From: Hymenopus coronatus
Taxonomy: Eukaryota; Arthropoda; Insecta; Mantodea; Hymenopodidae
Direction: 5' to 3'
Assembly: GCA_030762935.1 (NCBI GenBank)
Contig: CM060887.1
Span: 15,926,501-15,990,500, forward strand
Length of the DNA stretch: 64,000 nucleotides
The notes beneath the pieces were generated by a model. The model ran no database searches, had not been told where the DNA came from, and was given only the letters and a program-made list of their open reading frames with translations. This document shows, one piece after another, positions 34,339-46,919 of the stretch. The translations under genes were made by a program, and so were the position numbers. The stretch's first letter is position 1. Every line of letters starts with the position of its first letter.

Positions 34339-35144
34339 AATGTCCGTGTGTGTCAAGTCTGTCTGTGTATGTGTGTGTGCCTGTGGGCAGCATAGCTCAA
34401 AAACGAAAAGACCATTAAATACCAAACTTGGCATTTAAGGTTGGTATCTTCCAAGGGTGCGACACGAAGATTTTCAAGAAAATTCCCCCACTCCCAACTA
34501 CCCTTTACATGGAAAAAATTTCGAAAAAATTTAGTTTCTTAAAAATGGCTCTAACGATTTTGATTAAAATACCACATATTAAAGGCATATCTATCACAAA
34601 TAAAATGTATATCTCGAATGTTCTGGTAATAGCTTATAAAGACCTGTTTATGCTGGATGAATTTTGGTTAATTTGGTGTAACTATTAAACCGTAACAGAT
34701 AGATAAAAACTTACTTTACAAAAAATGTAGATCTTGTTAAAACACACAATTAATGTCATATACATTTTTTTCGTGGAGCTTACCGTTTTCGAGGTATTCC
34801 CCGTTATTAGTTTCAATTGTGAACTTTTCTCACACGGAAGTGTCCGTTTTTCTTTTGTTCTACTCCTGGCCAAGCAAAGAAGCGATGTGCAATGATAATA
34901 GCATAACGACAGTTTTTAAAACATTTGACTATCACTTTAGCATAGCACATTCCCTCAGTTGCATTCTATTTATAAGGAACTATGTAATAAAATTCTGCTA
35001 ATGTTTATCTCGATTAGCGTGGTGTTGAAAGAAGAATTATCTTTTGTAAGAAGTTTGTTTGTAGAATAGCTAGAGAAAGCCATGTGAGTGTAACGCATTT
35101 TTTAACATTAATTTGTTATGGTGAATGGAACACATTAGATTTTG
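34339..35144 (-). mobile_element. F1 copy, 3' truncated, with doubled 5' end
   Basis: Begins at TCCGTGTGTGTCAAGTCTG and runs to GTGAGTGTAACGCA, then a second 5' end GTGAATGGAACACATTAGA follows within 40 bp. Two family ends are therefore stacked. Confidence 0.82.
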
Positions 35145-36065
35145 ATCAATTGTTACATCTAATTTTGTCTCGGAATTCAGAGTTGAGAAGTTGGTAAGCC
35201 TTAGTACAAGACTTTTAGGGCAGGTAATGCTACAGTCCGCTTGCAGAACCCTGTATAGTAAGAGGGTCGTTGACTGACGTCTGTAAGTCAATGACGCCAG
35301 CAGATCTACTGTGGACAGAATATTATACAACTTGTCGCTATCTCTTTCTCTCTTCCTCTCTTTGTTTAAACGCGAAAGTGCAACAAATCAGTGGCTCTAC
35401 CGATCATGTCCCCGCAGCGCAATTTGTAGCGTCCAACAGAACTCTTTTATACTCCATTGTTTCATAGAATAAGAACCCGTTTTCCTGCTCCGGGGAGTAG
35501 GAATAAAAAGGGATTTGCCATAGTAAATGCTAATGTGAACATAACAAATTTCTAGTAATAAATGTAGAAATACTCTGAAGGATGTTTCTGCCATTTGGGG
35601 CATAATATCTGCGCGTATACGGTCATAGATAATGGGCGTTACAATGCAGTAATCACTGAACAGGCCTTCCTAGGCAACTGCTTCGGGAACAGAACAACAA
35701 AATCTCATAAATGTCAATAAGGGTATACTTGACTTACAATTAGTACCGCTGCAGCCATGCCCTAGGCTGTTCTTGTGTTTCTAATTTAAGCAACATAAAG
35801 AAATCACGACGTTATAGTTCCTAGTACCATTAAATACGGGGTAGCATATTGGACGTTTTAATCTCTTGAGTCGGTAATTCTTGACGTCACTGCTCTATAA
35901 TGATTATTGTTCTAATATCAAAGATCTATAGACAATCTCCAGTACTTTTCTTATTCTAATTACATGTTTGTAAAAGTGATTTACTTTATTTTCTTCTATG
36001 TATTTCATAAACTGTAACATTATCTATGTTAAGGTGTTCAACGGCAGAGCTGCGAAATTTTGTTT
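35145..36065. other. Unassigned DNA
   Basis: Short open frames only. TTGACTGACGTCTGTAAGTC near 35269 is a small imperfect palindrome. No gene called. Confidence 0.45.
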
Positions 36066-36288
36066 TAATAGTGTTTAACGCCCGCTTTTACTACTTGTGG
36101 CACGCAGGCGATGGCACTGGTAATGCATGGAATGAAGATGGAGCACCGGTGGAATGGGATGTCGGGCAATCAGAAGAACCCGAAGAAAACCCGTCTCTGC
36201 GCCGCTTTGTCCACCGAAAATCTCACATGCCGTCGCTTGGGTCTAGGTGAGAGGCGAGTAACCTAACTACGCGGCCGCACTCCTTCTT
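36066..36288 (-). mobile_element. tRNA-derived SINE, family E
   Basis: Minus strand: head GCGGCCGCGTAGTTAGG (A-box-like), then CGACGGCATGTGAGATTTTC, CGGTGGACAAAGCGG, the body TCTTCTGATTGCCCG, ACCGGTGCTCCATC and the end AGTAAAAGCGGGCGTTAAAC. The most complete family E body in the window. Confidence 0.8.
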
Positions 36289-37465
36289 GTCTGCAAAAAC
36301 TTTGGGAATTCGTAGGTTTACCTTATTTCATGTGCGTGCATTAGAGTTACAAGTGCCAACTCGATAAAAGTCCCTAATATTTATTAAGCAGGTTATTTTC
36401 CTTTGTATCCAGTGATATAAACACAATAAAACCATGTGATATGGTGACGCCGGGCATAAGTTTTGGTGGCAAATAATAGCCAATCAGTATTAAGAAAGTT
36501 TAAGGCAATCTCTTGGGCTATTTAAAGAGACTCAATTTCACAATTTGTATAGTTTGTCCTGTCATTCGGACGAGTACTCCACGTCACTTTGCATAGGAAT
36601 TCGGCGCTTAAATTTTAAGGTGCGAAATACGTGTAAATTGTAAACCAGTGTTAAAATATAATGAGTTTTATACTCAAGTGTAAGCAGTAACTATCTTCAT
36701 CTATTTAAAGTGTTTCTCCTAGTGTAAAAAGTGTTAGCCAATATTACTGTTTATCAACATGATTTCACCAATAGTATTTGATGTTTCGTCGAGGAATAAA
36801 CCAATAGAGTGAAAAAGGATCCTGCCATTCTTAATTCTAAACACAGTATCCTATCTACTTTCTTTCCTGTTTCCACCCTGAGAAAGATCAACAGCTCTAT
36901 CGATTTCGATGGTATGAGATAACTGAAGAGGTACTTGCATCAAGTACGGTGAACTCATTCTTAATTTCTGTATGTTGTCGGTTTTCACTCGACTGACACG
37001 TCAAAGAAGGCATATAGAAAGCCCTTCCCACGCCATAACTCAACGCTAATTAACTACTAACAATGTGGGTAGTATAAACATATAGACACAACGCGACACT
37101 CTCCTACGAACATATAAATTATACCTCCAATGCTGTTGTGGGCTGTCCATACATTGGGGTCTGTTTATCTAGTCATATTGACGTTACAGATCGAGCTGGG
37201 ATTTCTAAGTCAAAGTACATCGAACATAAAAATACCCCTGACTTGACGTTCTCTCGCATAGGCCAAAGATTGACAAGAAAAAATATTTATAAACTAGAAT
37301 AATTCACTAATAGTGATTAACTACTTGTGTATAATGGCGTTTAAAATGTAAAACGATAAATATTTATCTTTTCGTTTTTTTTTTCTTTCTTTTTGGAGTC
37401 ACCCATCAAGAGAAAAAATAAATTATCTACAGAATCTTTCGCATATTTTCTTCTTTAGGTGCATT
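36289..37465. other. Unassigned DNA, no repeat recognised
   Basis: One of the longer stretches with neither F1 nor SINE. No open frame with a recognisable domain. Confidence 0.45.
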
Positions 37466-38645
37466 TTATTTTCTCTAACACGTATGTATATGCGATGTAC
37501 ATAGTGTATAGAAAAGGCATTGTATTTCACTAAAAAATTCGATGTCGAGATTTCACAGGAGATATATGTTTTGAGGTCCCTGAGTGCGAAAAAAAGTATT
37601 TTTAGACAAAGTTCCGTGTGAGGCTGTGGACAGCTTAGATCAAAAACGAAAAGATCGTTAAATACCACACTTGGTATTTATGTTTAATATCTTCCAAGGA
37701 TGTCGCCCTCCGTGGTGTAATGGTTACCATGCTGACTTCGTATACCCAAGGTCGCGGGTTCAAACCCACCGGAGGACGATGGATTTTTTCGGGCGTAAAA
37801 ATCCTTAGCATAGCTTCCTTCGGAAGGGAAGTAAAGCCGTTGGTCCCATGTCGTAGATTTACGGCACGTAAAAGAACCTCAAGCCTGATAGAGGTCTCTG
37901 AGCAAAATTAAGCGGTCTTTCACACCCAATATAGAATGGGACGCTGAGAGCCACAGCAGTTAAAGAGCGTCCATAAATAACACGCCATTTAAGGATGCGG
38001 CACGAAGTTTTGAGAAAATCCCTCCACTCCAAACTATACTTTACATAGAATAATTTTTGAAAATTGTGCTTTTCTCAGAAATGACTAACGATTTTGATTA
38101 AAATGCCGTATATTATAATTGTTTACAGTACAAATAAAATGTTCAGCTTGGATTTTCTGTGAAGAACCTCTGAAGACCTCTTCATTCTGAATCAAGTTTG
38201 CATAAATTGTAAAGCGTAAGAGATAGACAGAAACTTACTCCACAAAAAATGAAGATCTCGTTAAAACACACAATTTATGCTATATGCTTTTTCTTTTAAA
38301 GTTAACAATTTCCTAGACACCAATTTTTATTAGTTTAAAATTTCCAACACATTCTCTTAATAAATGAGAAGTCCTTGTTCTTTTTTTCTCAGCCTGGCTT
38401 TACAAAGAGAACGAATTACAACTGCATTACATAGCGACCAACTTTTAAAAGATTTGACTATCGCTTAGCTTAGTGCCATTCCTTATTTCCCTTCTAATTA
38501 CAAGGAAGCAAGTAGTAAGTACATTTCTGTTCTAGTGTATATTTTGATTAGAATGAAGTAGATAGAACAATCAGCTTTTGTAACAATAGTTCCTTCCAGA
38601 ACAGATAAAGAAAATCATGTGAATGGAACATAATATCAGCTTTTT
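37466..38645 (-). mobile_element. F1 copy carrying a SINE
   Basis: Palindrome end at 37466-37520, short core CCGTGTGAGGCTGTGG, then a family A SINE inserted at TTCCAAGGATG, then F1 continues to GTGAATGGAACATAATATCAG. Confidence 0.88.
37703..37990 (+). mobile_element. tRNA-derived SINE, family A, inserted in F1
   Basis: Flanked by AAGGATG at 37696-37702 and 37991-37997, a duplication of the conserved F1 motif. A box TGGTGTAATGGTTACC, B box CGGGTTCAAACCCACC, body and 3' end match the 26511 copy closely. Best preserved family A head. Confidence 0.92.
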
Positions 38646-39409
38646 ATTTCTCTGTGTTTGTTAAACAATGTCCATGTGCTCCTCTTTGAATAAAGAAAGC
38701 ATTTAAAATGATTTCCTTGACTATTTCGTTCGTATCACGGGGTCGTAGGAAGTGGCCAATCCAGTACATTGGCGCGTAAAATATCAATCAATTGGAACTC
38801 ATTATCTCTGCATTTTAATAGTTTTTTTATCACACTCACGTGCAATTGTTTTTCTAACTTTATCGAATCCACGTGCATTTGTTTTTACTCTGAACTAATG
38901 TTCGTCTCATAATAGTATCAGGATGCAGTGATTTTCCCGTACATAATGGCAGAAGTTCCAAAACGTTTTGGGGAAAGGTCTATCGCTGAAATAGGCATAT
39001 TAAATGAAAACTCAAATATGCAGAATACTAAAAATAACAGAGAGAGAGAGTGTGTGGAACCAGTTCAACGAATTCTGTAAGCAACGAGGCCAAGATTTGT
39101 GGTATGGACATCAAGTTGCAGTGATTTCGGTGAAAATATATGTCAAGACAAGTGGTATTTTAGGAATATTAGTCTCTGTGTCCAAATAGGTTAATCATGT
39201 TATTTTATTCACGAAATAGTCTGAATAAATACAATTCAAGTTACAACTTTACTCTAGATAAACTCTCTCCCAAGTTCCTCGTGAACTTATCGATAAAGTT
39301 GGAGCTCTCGTTATATTTCTTACGAAAAATAGTTTAAATAATTGGTTCTTGATATAGAGCACATTCAGTCAGATAAATTTGGCAATGAATAGGACAATTT
39401 GATATGTTT
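38646..39409. other. Unassigned DNA
   Basis: No recognised feature. A short frame at 39004-39189 has no domain. Confidence 0.45.
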
Positions 39410-40507
39410 ACTTACTCTACACATACTATGTACATAGTGTGAAGAGAAAGAAAGTATTGTAATGCACTCAAAAATTCGATACCAAGAGTTCATCGGTAAT
39501 ACATGTTTTGGTCCCCCTGAATGAAAAAAAAAATAGTTTTAGAAAAAGGTCCGTGTGTTTATGGGTCTGTGTGTGCGTGTGTGTGTACAATAGCTCAAAA
39601 ACTAAAAACTTGTTATTTAACTTTGATACGACGCGCCGTGGCCGAGTGGTTAGACTCCTAGACGGCCCTGGCTCGATCCCAAGCGACGCATGTGATATTT
39701 GGTGGACAAAGCGGCGCATGGGGCGGGCTTTCTCCGGGTTCTCTGGTTTCCTCCGCCGTCGTATTCCACCGGTACTCCATCTTCATTTCAAGTATCATCA
39801 GTGTCACCACCTGTGGTACCATGGTAGTAAAAGCGGGCGTTAAACACTATCAGAAAAAAGTTTGGTATCTTCCAAGGATGCAACACGAAAATTTTCAAGA
39901 AAATTCCCCCACCCCCAACTACCTTTTACATGGAAAATGTTTCGAAAATTTTTATTTTCTCAAAAATGGATCTAACGGTTTTGATTAAAATATCGTATAT
40001 TAAAGATATTTACATGAAAAATAAAATATATGTCTTGAATTTTCTGAGAACAGCCTCTAAAAAACTCTTTATTCTGAACGAATTTAGCTCAATTTTGCGT
40101 AACTGGTAAACCGTAAGACATAGACAAAAACTTAATTAGAAAATGTAGAGCTCGTTAAAACACACAATTTATACTATATGCATATTTTTCGTGGAGTTGA
40201 TCGTATTTTAGATATTTCTAGTTTTTGGTTTCAGCTTTAAAAAACTTACACTATTCTCACACAGAAATTTGTCAACTCTTGTCCATATTAACAAAGGAAC
40301 TTCAGTCACATAGCAACCAACTTTTGACTATCACTTTAACCTATGGTACTCCTTTATTTCGCTTCTACTTACAAGGAAGCAAGTAACAAGACTATTTCTG
40401 CTAATTGTTTCCTCAATTAGCATGAAGTAGATAGAAGAATAAGTTTTTTAACAATAATTTGTTGCAGAGATGTAGAAAAAGTCATGTGAATGGACAATTA
40501 GGTTTTT
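39410..40507 (-). mobile_element. F1 copy carrying a family E SINE
   Basis: Palindrome with ACTATGTACATAGTG at 39424, core GTGTGCGTGTGTGTG, interruption at 39628-39859, then F1 continues to GTCATGTGAATGGACAATTAGG. Confidence 0.88.
39628..39859 (+). mobile_element. tRNA-derived SINE, family E, inserted in F1
   Basis: Head CGCCGTGGCCGAGTGGTTAG is a clear A box; CTGGCTCGATCCCAAGC is a B box. Body GGTGGACAAAGCGGCGC, CACCGGTACTCCATCTTC and end AGTAAAAGCGGGCGTTAAAC. Flanks ACTTTGATA and GTTTGGTAT suggest a diverged duplication of F1 sequence. Confidence 0.88.
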
Positions 40508-41441
40508 GTCTGTTTAGCTGAGTCATCTTCACCAAGCTAGTCGAGGCGGAAACCGGTACTCAAACCCAGGAACACTATTTATAGTCACAAACACTTGTTT
40601 CAATGCCAAGACACCATTATCTAATTTCATGCAGTTATAAAATTTAAATAGAGACGCAGATGCTGTGAATTGAAGCGCATTGGCAAGAAGATCACGTATG
40701 CTTTAATAAAGCACTTTCTGTGCAATGCATTCAACGGTGCAGTGTAAACAGCGCTGCTACGGAATACGGTGCGCAGTTAACTTCGTGAGCGAATTGCTAA
40801 TGAAAGCATTACTTGAAATTGCTCTACCTATATTTTTCATTAATATCAGGTAAAGAATAACTTCGATCCAGATATATCGCGAATATAGCAGCAATTTCTG
40901 TACGCTGTCATTAAAAGACATCGCGTATTTTTTGCATGAATTATACCCTCTCGTCAGACACCGGTATTATGGAAATTGGAGACAGTTACACGTCAAAATT
41001 ACGCACTTATTAGACTTCATATTTCTATTCCAGCATGCAAATTCCTGTAGTCCAGTATCATACATCAAGTGAGCAAGTTGAAGCAGATAATAACTGATCC
41101 ATGTTTAGTTTGCTATTACTCTTCTGTTCTTTTAAGAATAAGTTAATGACAAAAAGCAGACAATTACCCCCCAGAACTTCATCGGCAGTATAATTTTCTA
41201 TTTTCCTAATATGAATCTACTATATGACACTAATTCAAAGGTTTCATTACAAGAGCTGTACTTGTTCGAATAACTTACACTGAATTACGTCATCTCACCT
41301 GAGGTTTAACACTGGAGAATTTTGGAAGGTAAAGTATAAACGTCGGTGATCTTGAGGATGAAAGTAAGGACTGATAAAGACAATAGAGGTAAGAATACTA
41401 TTGAAATTACACTATATGATTGTAAATAACTTAAACAAAAA
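40508..41441. other. Unassigned DNA
   Basis: No repeat or gene recognised. Confidence 0.45.
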
Positions 41442-42290
41442 AACCGATGACTTGCATTCACAGGACTTCCTCTAGCGTTTCACAAACAAATTTTTCTTAC
41501 AAAAGATTATTCTTTTATCTACGACATGCTGATCTAGATAAACATTAGCAGAATTATCGTATTACTTGCTTTCTATTAAGCAGAAGGCAAATAAAGGAAT
41601 ACAGGCTAAAGCGATGGTCAAATCTTTTAAAAGCTGGTCGAAATGTTTAATTGAAGTTCGGATCGATTTGCGTGGTCCCGTTTCAGAAAAGTTAATTAGT
41701 TTAAAATTATAACAATGAATATCTCGAAAACGGTCATCTTTACAAGAAAAACGTATATGGCGTAAATTATGTATTTTAACGAGATCTACATTTTTGTGTG
41801 TTTAGTTTTTGTCTATGTTTTACGGTTTAACTGTTATGCAAAATTCTGTAAAACTCAACCAGAATAAAGAGTTCTTCAAAGACTATTCGCAGAAAATTCT
41901 AAATATGCATTTTATTTATTATGTGAATATCTTTAATAAACGCTATTTTAATCAAATCGTTAGAGCCAATTTTGAGAAAATCAAAACTTTCGAAAAATAC
42001 CGCGAAATGGGTAGTTTGGGGTGGGGAGATTAACCTGCAAATCTTCGTGTCACATCCTTGGAAGACACTGAACTGAAATACCAGTTTGGTATTTAACTTA
42101 CTTTTCGTTTTTGAGCTATGCTGTCCACAAACTTACACACGGAACTTTTTCTACAAATTTTTTTTGGGATTCAGGGGGTCTAAAAATATATATATTTCCG
42201 GTGAAATCTCGGTATCGATTTTTTGGGCGGATTACAATACATTCTCTAATTCCTATTAATACATTGTACATATGTGCTCGAGAAAGTGAT
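41442..42290 (+). mobile_element. F1 copy, full length, diverged
   Basis: The start CCGATGACTTGCATTCAC is diverged; interior blocks are in order; the end GTGCTCGAGAAAGTGA has lost the consensus. Core nearly absent (CCACAAACTTACACACGG). Confidence 0.83.
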
Positions 42291-42794
42291 TGACATTTTT
42301 TACCAAAATCACTAAAAATCACTTCTGTGTTCCCTTAAGGGCGACAATAAGCCATCTCCTTCACTGCGACAGTCAAGTGAAGTCCAGTTTGGCCAGCCAT
42401 CTTCCATATGCATACACTGCATGAAATTCTCAAGGTGTGAAATTCCAAAGCTATTTCAGAAAACAAAGCTTTTCTGCATTGTGACTATGGGAACTGCATA
42501 TTAAAGTTCGTTCTGATGAAGTACATAAGATGCTTCGTTAGCGCCTCCATCCGGAACACGACGTTAAGTGCCGGTCACTGACATTGTTATATTCACGTTA
42601 TCTACTCATGCATCTGCTATTGATCATATAAAGATATGACATTGCAGCAAATGCAGACACAGTATCTGTTCTCCATTCACTGATTGGTCGCACAAGAATG
42701 CTCATAACTTGCCTTGAAAGTATTCTGTAGAAATGGAATGTTGCCCATTCCAAGCACAAATCAACTCTAAATGATATTTGTGTTTTTTGTAGTT
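42291..42794. other. Unassigned DNA
   Basis: No family or gene seen. Confidence 0.4.
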
Positions 42795-43160
42795 GTCGAA
42801 CCTGTGAAGTCCTCTTCATTCTGAATGGCCTTTCAATAGTTACTTGTAAACCGTAAGAGATAGACAGAAACTTACTGCACAAAAGCTGTAGATCTCGTTG
42901 AAACACACAAGCGTCAAATGTTTTCGTAGCAATAACTATTTCCGCAACATTCTTTATTATTGGTTTGAATTTCAAATACTGATAATTTTTAAGTGGCAAG
43001 CCGCTATTCGTTTTTATTCTTGGTCATGCAAGGTGCATGAAATTTCAAAGCCTCTTTTGCGTGCCGCTTTTTAAAAATCTGACTATCACTTCAGCCCATT
43101 GTATTCCTCTATAAAGAAAATGTCTAATTAAAGTTTTATATCGGTTAACAAGAAGTAAGC
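42795..43160 (-). mobile_element. F1 5'-half fragment
   Basis: GAAGTCCTCTTCATTCTGAAT through GTAAACCGTAAGAGATAGAC to TATATCGGTTAACAAGAAG. The 3' half is missing and the 5' terminus is replaced by a SINE. Confidence 0.75.
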
Positions 43161-43162
43161 TC

Positions 43163-43408
43163 TCTTTGGTAGTGTGGGAGTAAAGTGTCTGCCTCACATT
43201 CAATAGGTCGCGAGTTCGATTCTCACTTAGTGTGAGTTACCCGGAGTTGTTGTTGTTGTAGTTGTTATCGGTTTTCCCTTATCCTAAGAAGACAAATGTC
43301 GAGTAACTTAAAGCTCCTTGGACTCTGAGATCATTTGAACATCGTTTCATCGATTTCATTCATTGTCCAATATGACCAATCAGATTAAAGAACGTTAGCT
43401 ACAAGAAG
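43163..43408 (+). mobile_element. tRNA-derived SINE, family B
   Basis: Head TTGGTAGTGTGGGAGTAAAG, B box GCGAGTTCGATTCTCAC, then a GTTGTTGTTGTAG tract and the body ending CCAATATGACCAATCAG. Matches 4455-4775 in order. Confidence 0.8.
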
Positions 43409-43452
43409 AAAAAAAACTATGAATAACTTTTATGGGAATGCGATAGATAACT

Positions 43453-43577
43453 TTTTTTGTTTTCTCTACTAGTACAGTATGAAGGAGAGGTATTGTATTG
43501 TACGCAAAAATTCGATCCCGAGACTTCACCGGAAATACACGTTTTGAGACTACCTGAATCCAAAAAAGGATTCTTAC
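43453..43577 (-). mobile_element. F1 3'-end fragment
   Basis: TTTTCTCTACTAGTAC with a shortened palindrome, then TTCGATCCCGAGACTTCACC to CTGAATCC. Confidence 0.78.
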
Positions 43578-45170
43578 TTTCACTACCACCAATCATTTAT
43601 AATGGTAGAGAAGATAGTACATTCCACCTAAAAGTTTAATACTGATATTTCCCCATAAATATATGTTTTGACGACCCCTGAATTAAAAAATAGAAAAAGT
43701 TACGGTGTCCGTTTATCTGTGTATGTGTCTGTGAATGACATAAAACGAAAAGTCGATTAGGTAAATGCTAAACTTGGTATTTAAGTTCAGTATTTTATAA
43801 AGATCCTATACGAAGATTTTCAACATTTTCGCACAACAAAACATCCTTTGAAAGGAACATTAGACTTAATTTAATTTTTTTTTCAATTACTCTAACGATT
43901 GAAAATGTTATATTTTTGACAAATAAAATGTATATCATAAAATTTAAAGTAATAGCTTTTGAACTCGTATTCATTCTGAATTACTTTTGCATAACTTGTC
44001 CGTAACCGATAGACAGAAAAATCAGAAAGTTACTACAGAAAGAACGTAGACCTCGTAAAACACACAATTTATATTAAATACATTTTTTTCAGTTAACCAT
44101 TTATGAGATATTCCCTGTTGATGGTTTAAATTTCCTAATACTTGCCTATAATTTTCTCAAATGGGAAGCCATTATTCATTTTATTTATTTATTTACTCCT
44201 TAAAATGAAGTTGTACAGTTGTAGAAAATACTTATAATTATGAATAAAGGAATTGGGGCTTAAAAGAATCTTTAAATCGAATTTTGGGCTAAATTTGATT
44301 ATTTTGTTAGGACAGACCTTTGTCTGTTTTTACTTAATTCGCCCCTCACAAACCGATCTAATTTAGCCCTCTGCAAACAGACCCTAATTTCAATATCACC
44401 ACAGAGCCACTAGTTTTTTAAGCTTTTGCCATCGCTATAGCCTAGTGTATGCCTTTATTCCCTTTATACTCACAAGGAACTATAATATGATTTCTACTAC
44501 GGTTTATCTCGATTAGCATGAAGTAGATAAATTAATAAGCTTTTGTAAGAGTAGTTTTTTGCAGTGTAGATAGAAATGCCATCTGAGTTTAACAACATAT
44601 TTTTAGAAAAATGTCCGCATATGTCTATGTAATATGTGAAGAGCATAACTTAAAAACTGAAACTCAGTTAAGTACCAACTTTTTATTAAGTACAGTATAT
44701 CCCAAAGATGCGATAGGAAGATTTTCAACAAAATTCTCCCACAGCAAGCTATACTTTAGATGGATGAGTTTCTATAAATGGCTCCAATGATTTTTATTAA
44801 AATACCATATATTATATGTATTGGCAAAACAAATAAAATTAATGCTTGAACTTTATGTTAATATCCTCTGTGCATTTTGTATAATCTTGTGTAATTGGTA
44901 AACATAAACAATAAACGAAAATGTGTTGCACAGAAAATTAGATCAATATATTAAATAAGTAAGCAATTTCTGAAGCATCCATTGTTAATGGGTTGAATCG
45001 TTCAATACTTGGACATTCTTTCTAAGTCCTTTCGATGTTCAGTTTTTTCTCGCGATTGCATGGAAAACGTTTTGTAATTTTAACACTAGCATAAATAACA
45101 TCCAATTGTTGAACATCTGACAATCGCTATTCTCTGTATATACAAAACGAATTCTGTACTGCAGTTATAA
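43578..45170 (-). mobile_element. Diverged F1 sequence, two or more copies joined
   Basis: A 3' end with the palindrome lost (AATGGTAGAGAAGATAG, 43600) runs to a 5' end near 44600 (AATGCCATCTGAG). A second copy starts in its core at 44610 and fades near 45130. An unrelated block at about 44177-44330 interrupts the first. Boundaries are approximate because divergence is high. Confidence 0.6.
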
Positions 45171-45176
45171 CTTATT

Positions 45177-45679
45177 AATTTCTCTAGCACGAATGTACAT
45201 AGTAACTAGAAAAGGTATTGCAATCCATCCAAAAATTCGAAACATGTTTTGAGGTCCCACAAGTCCGAAAAAAACATTTTTAGAAAAAGGTCCGTGTGTG
45301 TTCGTGGACAACATAGCTCAAACACGAAATGGCCGTTAAAAACCAAACTTGATATTTATGTTTAGTATCCCCCAAGAAAATCCATCAAAAACTACCCTTT
45401 ACATGGATACTTTTTTAAATTGTTTTTCTGAAAAAATGCTCTAATAGTTTTGATTAAAATACCATGCCAATATTAAAGATATTTACGTCACAAATAAAAT
45501 GTAAGTTTAGAATTTTCTGCAAATAGCGTCTGAAGACCTCTTTTTTCTGTATGAGTTTGCGGAATTTTGGATAACGGTTAAACCATACAGACAAAAACTT
45601 AGTACATAAAAAATTGAGATCTCGTTAAAACACATATTTTATGTAATATACGTTTTTCTTGTAGAGTTGACCGTTTTTT
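45177..45679 (-). mobile_element. F1 host copy, 3' part, split by a nested F1
   Basis: From ATTTCTCTAGCACGAATG to GTAGAGTTGACCGTTTTTT. The same element continues at 46540 with AGATATTTATTG, matching the family order CCGTTTTTGAGATATTCC. Confidence 0.9.
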
Positions 45680-46539
45680 ACTTTCTCTACACGAACTATG
45701 TGCATAATGTATAGGGAAGGTAATGCATTCCACCCAAAAATTCGATACCGAGATTTCACCGGAAATAAATGTTTTAGGGTTCCCTGTACCAAAACAAAAG
45801 CATGCTTACAAAAAGATCCGTGTGTGTGAGTGTGTGTATGTATGTGTGTCAGTGATCACGGAACTCAAAAACGAAAAGTCGGTAAAATATCAAACTTGCT
45901 ATTTAAGTTTAGTATCTTCCAGGGATGCGACACGAAGATTTTAAGAATAGTCCTCCTACCCCAAACTACCCTTTACATGGAACGTTTTTGGAAAATTTTG
46001 ATTTTCTCAAAACTGGCTCAAACGGATTGGATTAAAATACCGGATATTAAAGTTATTTATAAATAAAATGTATATGTTGAATTTTCTGGAAATAGTCTCT
46101 GAAGTCCTCTTCATTCTGGACAAATTTTGCATAACTGGTAAACTGTAAGAGACAGACAAAAATTACTACACAAAATATGTAGATCTCATTGAAATACACA
46201 ATTTGTCATATATATTTTTTTTCGTACAGTTGACTGTTTTTGAGATATTCCTCGTTATTGGTTTCAGTTTTAAAATACTTAAAACTTTTCACATATGGGA
46301 ATTTGTAACTCCTGACAATACAAAGAAACAAATTTCATCCATATGGCAACTAGTTTTTAAAATATTTGACTATCGATTTAGCCTAGTGTATTTCATTATT
46401 TCCCTTCCACTTACAACAAAGTACTTGTGCTAATGATTATCTCAGTTAGCATGAAGTTGATAGAAGAATACGCTTTATAACAATAATTTGTTACAGAGAT
46501 GTACAGAAATTAATGTGAATGGAACACATCAAATGTTTT
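45680..46539 (-). mobile_element. F1 copy nested inside another F1
   Basis: Both ends intact: ACTTTCTCTACACGAAC and GTGAATGGAACACATCAAA. It entered a T-run of the host copy, with TTTTTT on the left and TTTT on the right, so any duplication is limited to T. The TG core is GTGTGTGAGTGTGTGTATG. Confidence 0.92.
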
Positions 46540-46833
46540 AGATATTTATTGTTATTGGTTTTAGTTTTAAACTACCTGACTTTTGTAAAGCGGGACCACA
46601 TAAAGCGAACCGATCCTCAATTGTTTCACAATGCGACCAACTTTTTAAAGATTTGACTATTGCTTTAGCCTAATATATCCCTATTTCGCTTCTCTTACAA
46701 GAAAGCAAGTAATAAGACCAATGTTTATCGCGATTAATATGATGTAGATAAGAGAATAATATGTCGTAAGAATAGCTTATATTTGTAACAGATAGAGAAA
46801 GTTCTGTGAGTGGAACACTTAATTTTTTTTTTG
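46540..46833 (-). mobile_element. F1 host copy, 5' part
   Basis: Continues the element begun at 45177 and ends GTGAGTGGAACACTTAA followed by a T-run. Confidence 0.88.
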
Positions 46834-46919
46834 CAAAGGTTTGGCTCAATTTAATAAAATGTAGATAAAATAACTTGAGTAGGATTAGTTTATGTACCCA
46901 CTAATAAGCAAATGATAGA

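Noticed and set aside
37703..37785. Possible functional tRNA genes at SINE heads
   Set aside because: Pol III boxes are present but the sequence continues into repeated SINE bodies with target duplications, and no clean acceptor stem closes.
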